Below, piece after piece: positions 5,119-5,987 of a stretch of DNA of 5,987 nucleotides; the first letter of the stretch is position 1, and every line of letters begins with the position of its first letter. This DNA comes from an uncultured Verrucomicrobiota bacterium (GTDB lineage Bacteria > Verrucomicrobiota > Kiritimatiellia > RFP12 > UBA3636). The stretch is taken from contig CAMNDA010000178.1 of the NCBI GenBank assembly GCA_946534745.1, positions 1-5,987 on the forward strand, read 5' to 3'. A program made the position numbers and the translations under genes. The notes beneath the pieces were generated by a model. The model saw nothing but the letters and a program-made list of their open reading frames with translations, made no database searches and was not told the origin of the DNA.

Positions 5119-5517
5119 ATGCTTCACGTTCTCGTTCAATCGTTCTCGTTCCTCAAAGGATATCCCGCCGACAAAGCGGGTCACGGTGGCGGATATGTGT
5201 TCGACTGTCGGGCCATTACGAACCCGGGACGGTTCCCGGAGTTTTCCCAAGTCACCGGAAAGGACGCATCCGTCGTTGACTTTCTTGAACGCGGAGGCGA
5301 GGTCCAACCGTTCCTTTCGCACGTCTTCGCACTGGCGGACTTCCACGTCGCCCGCTTCGTTGAACGCGGATTCACGAGTTTGACCTTCAGCTTCGGTTGC
5401 ACCGGGGGCCAGCATCGGAGCGTTTACTGCGCGGAACAGCTGGCAAAGCATATCACAGACATCTTCCCTTCCGTCCAGGTGGAAATCCGTCACAACGAGC
5501 GGGAGAATTGGCCGTGA
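5119..5517 (+). CDS. stand-alone RapZ C-terminal-domain protein
   Basis: The 132-residue product matches only the C-terminal domain of RapZ (YvcJ family). It shows an N-terminal SFSFLKG strand, VFDCRAITNPG (27-37), a VTG turn (45-47), and the hallmark GCTGGQHRS (93-101) followed by an AEQLAKHI helix and IRHNE (123-127). In E. coli RapZ this domain binds small RNAs and an amino-sugar phosphate, while the missing N-terminal half carries the P-loop kinase-like domain. Short RapZ-C proteins occur in other bacteria, but their role is not settled. The start at ATG 5119 is supported by AAAGGA (5104-5109) and by the conserved domain beginning at once. It follows the rlaP remnant by 14 nt and overlaps the next gene, so it is probably expressed from the ATPase promoter. 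Low third-position GC sets it apart from the rtc genes. RNA binding is a reasonable inference only. Confidence 0.88.
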   Translation: MLHVLVQSFSFLKGYPADKAGHGGGYVFDCRAITNPGRFPEFSQVTGKDASVVDFLERGGEVQPFLSHVFALADFHVARFVERGFTSLTFSFGCTGGQHRSVYCAEQLAKHITDIFPSVQVEIRHNERENWP

Positions 5518-5801
5518 GCCCATACGTGTTCAAGGGCGCCAACTGGAACGACCTTCCGATACCGGACAAGCGCGGCCGCGCGGTCTATCGCGTGGAGGTC
5601 GAGAAGCCGGGACGCGATGGCGCCGCCGTCCTGCGGCACGTCTTCCGCGTTGACGAATCAATCCCCGTCTTCGCCGAGGACGCAGCCTGGCTCGACGCAC
5701 GCCTGCGCGGGGAGCGAGACACGCACGGAATGACAACGACGTCTGGGCCGCGGCCGAGAAGCTGGTTGTCGAGGAAATCCGGCAGAAACATCAATGGATG
5801 A
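5514..5801 (+). CDS. small protein of unknown function, probably frameshifted at its 3' end
   Basis: GTG 5514 overlaps the RapZ-C stop as GTGA, implying translational coupling; the frame encodes 95 residues. Residues 1 to about 67 look genuinely coding, with mixed composition and alternating strands (VYRVEVEKPG, VLRHVFRVDESIPVFAED) and no membrane segment. I do not recognise the family. From about residue 70 the product becomes a Thr/Ser/Arg-rich tail that looks non-coding, while the frame two bases on (5729-5824) reads as a good amphipathic helix. The intact protein was probably about 103 residues, ending at the TGA at 5822-5824. Tight pairing with RapZ-C suggests the two act together, but no function can be assigned. 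Confidence 0.6.
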   Translation: MSPYVFKGANWNDLPIPDKRGRAVYRVEVEKPGRDGAAVLRHVFRVDESIPVFAEDAAWLDARLRGERDTHGMTTTSGPRPRSWLSRKSGRNING

Positions 5802-5824
5802 GAGCGAGACGGCGTCGCGCTTGA
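5729..5824 (+). other. displaced 3' coding segment of the small unknown gene
   Basis: In this frame the sequence reads NDNDVWAAAEKLVVEEIR and continues to a basic tail and stop, a plausible C-terminal helix. It is out of frame with the preceding 5514 gene. One extra base anywhere between about 5708 and 5728 (for example in the GGGG at 5709-5712 or the GG at 5727-5728) would join the two. This may be a sequencing or assembly error, a true disabling mutation, or programmed frameshifting. Confidence 0.55.
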
Positions 5825-5871
5825 CGCCACGGCGGCGGTTTTGATACTCTGGCCTCGCGGACCCGCCGTGG
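5821..5871 (+). promoter_or_regulatory. promoter with overlapping 9-bp dyad for the symporter gene
   Basis: TTGACG (5821-5826), 18 nt, and TACTCT (5845-5850) form a plausible sigma-70-like promoter with a start near 5857. A perfect inverted repeat, CCACGGCGG (5827-5835) and CCGCCGTGG (5863-5871), brackets the -10 region and start point. This placement suits a repressor operator. The -35 overlaps the stop of the displaced small gene. Confidence 0.45.
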
Positions 5872-5877
5872 TCCGGC

Positions 5878-5909
5878 CACCTCTCCCCTCCAACCTCTCA
5901 CCTCTCCCC
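5878..5909 (+). repeat. pyrimidine-rich direct repeat in the symporter leader
   Basis: CACCTCTCCCC occurs at 5878-5888 and 5899-5909, with a partial third unit (ACCTCTC, 5893-5899) between, phased by 21 nt. The segment lies in the predicted leader. It contains no Shine-Dalgarno sequence. Confidence 0.75.
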
Positions 5910-5917
5910 GCCAGGCC

Positions 5918-5987
5918 ATGAACACCGCACTCACGCTCGGCTCCTTCGTCTTCTTCACCGCCCTCGTGGCCGCCATCACGTGGTGGA
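5918..5987 (+). CDS. sodium:solute symporter (SLC5/SSS family), 5' end only
   Basis: The 23 codons present read MNTALTLGSFVFFTALVAAI then TWW, the first transmembrane segment of a secondary transporter. The FVFFTALVAAITWW pattern closely resembles the N-terminus of YidK-type SLC5 symporters, where a charged loop and a GYFLAGRSL motif follow. Such proteins move sugars or related solutes with Na+ across the inner membrane. The rest lies outside the window, so the substrate is unknown and the family call rests on this short piece. ATG 5918 is chosen because hydrophobic sequence starts at once. The gene has its own likely promoter and is probably not part of the RNA repair set. Confidence 0.62.
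   Translation, partial: MNTALTLGSFVFFTALVAAITWW

Noticed and set aside
3642..5120. 492-codon open frame on the - strand over the ATPase
   Set aside because: Arg/Gly/Gln-rich, no recognisable motif; the opposite strand encodes a complete AAA/DUF4143 protein.
1..5987. tRNA, rRNA, CRISPR array or transposase
   Set aside because: I looked for these on both strands and saw no cloverleaf, rRNA-like stretch, regularly spaced repeats or transposase motifs.

Overview
The window is high-GC bacterial DNA (strong G/C bias at third codon positions over roughly the first 3.5 kb). All supported genes lie on the + strand. Shine-Dalgarno sequences are scarce. The SLC5 symporter that begins at the right edge, the RtcA/RtcB set and the DUF4143 ATPase would fit a member of the Planctomycetota-Verrucomicrobiota-Kiritimatiellota assemblage. 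That placement is only a weak inference.

Left half (66-3424): an RNA end-repair locus. rtcA (RNA 3'-phosphate cyclase) is followed after 10 nt by a gene of the endonuclease/exonuclease/phosphatase (EEP) superfamily. A 286-nt gene-free stretch (1903-2188) holds the locus control region: an AT-rich segment with a dyad and a repeated heptamer about 150 bp upstream of the start point, a 19-bp GC-rich hairpin, a near-perfect sigma-54 -24/-12 promoter, and a roughly 90-nt leader. The leader can form an 8-bp stem and a 14-bp stem in an interlocked, pseudoknot-like arrangement just before the rtcB start. rtcB (RNA-splicing ligase) follows with all key residues visible. Sigma-54 control fits the known RtcR/sigma-54 control of rtc genes in other bacteria, but no rtcR is in the window.

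Middle (3425-5118): a gene that starts like rlaP (RtcB-associated DNA polymerase beta-type nucleotidyltransferase) begins after rtcB but loses homology after about 20 codons. A DUF4143-type AAA ATPase with its own sigma-70-like promoter follows. The first 68 bp of the rlaP copy then recur (65/68 identical), and this second copy breaks off after the GSRAYGTDRPG stretch, before the catalytic acidic residues. The two remnants form a direct repeat flanking the ATPase unit, suggesting insertion or recombination at an rlaP gene whose body is gone from this locus.

Right part (5119-5987): a stand-alone RapZ C-terminal-domain protein overlaps, by GTGA, a small unknown gene. That gene appears to change reading frame near its 3' end. 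A promoter overlapped by a dyad and a pyrimidine-rich leader then precede the first 23 codons of a sodium:solute symporter. Codon use in 3640-5820 is less GC-biased than in the rtc genes, which fits later acquisition. Taken together, the window looks like a sigma-54-controlled RNA repair locus whose nucleotidyltransferase partner has been broken and replaced by accessory cargo.
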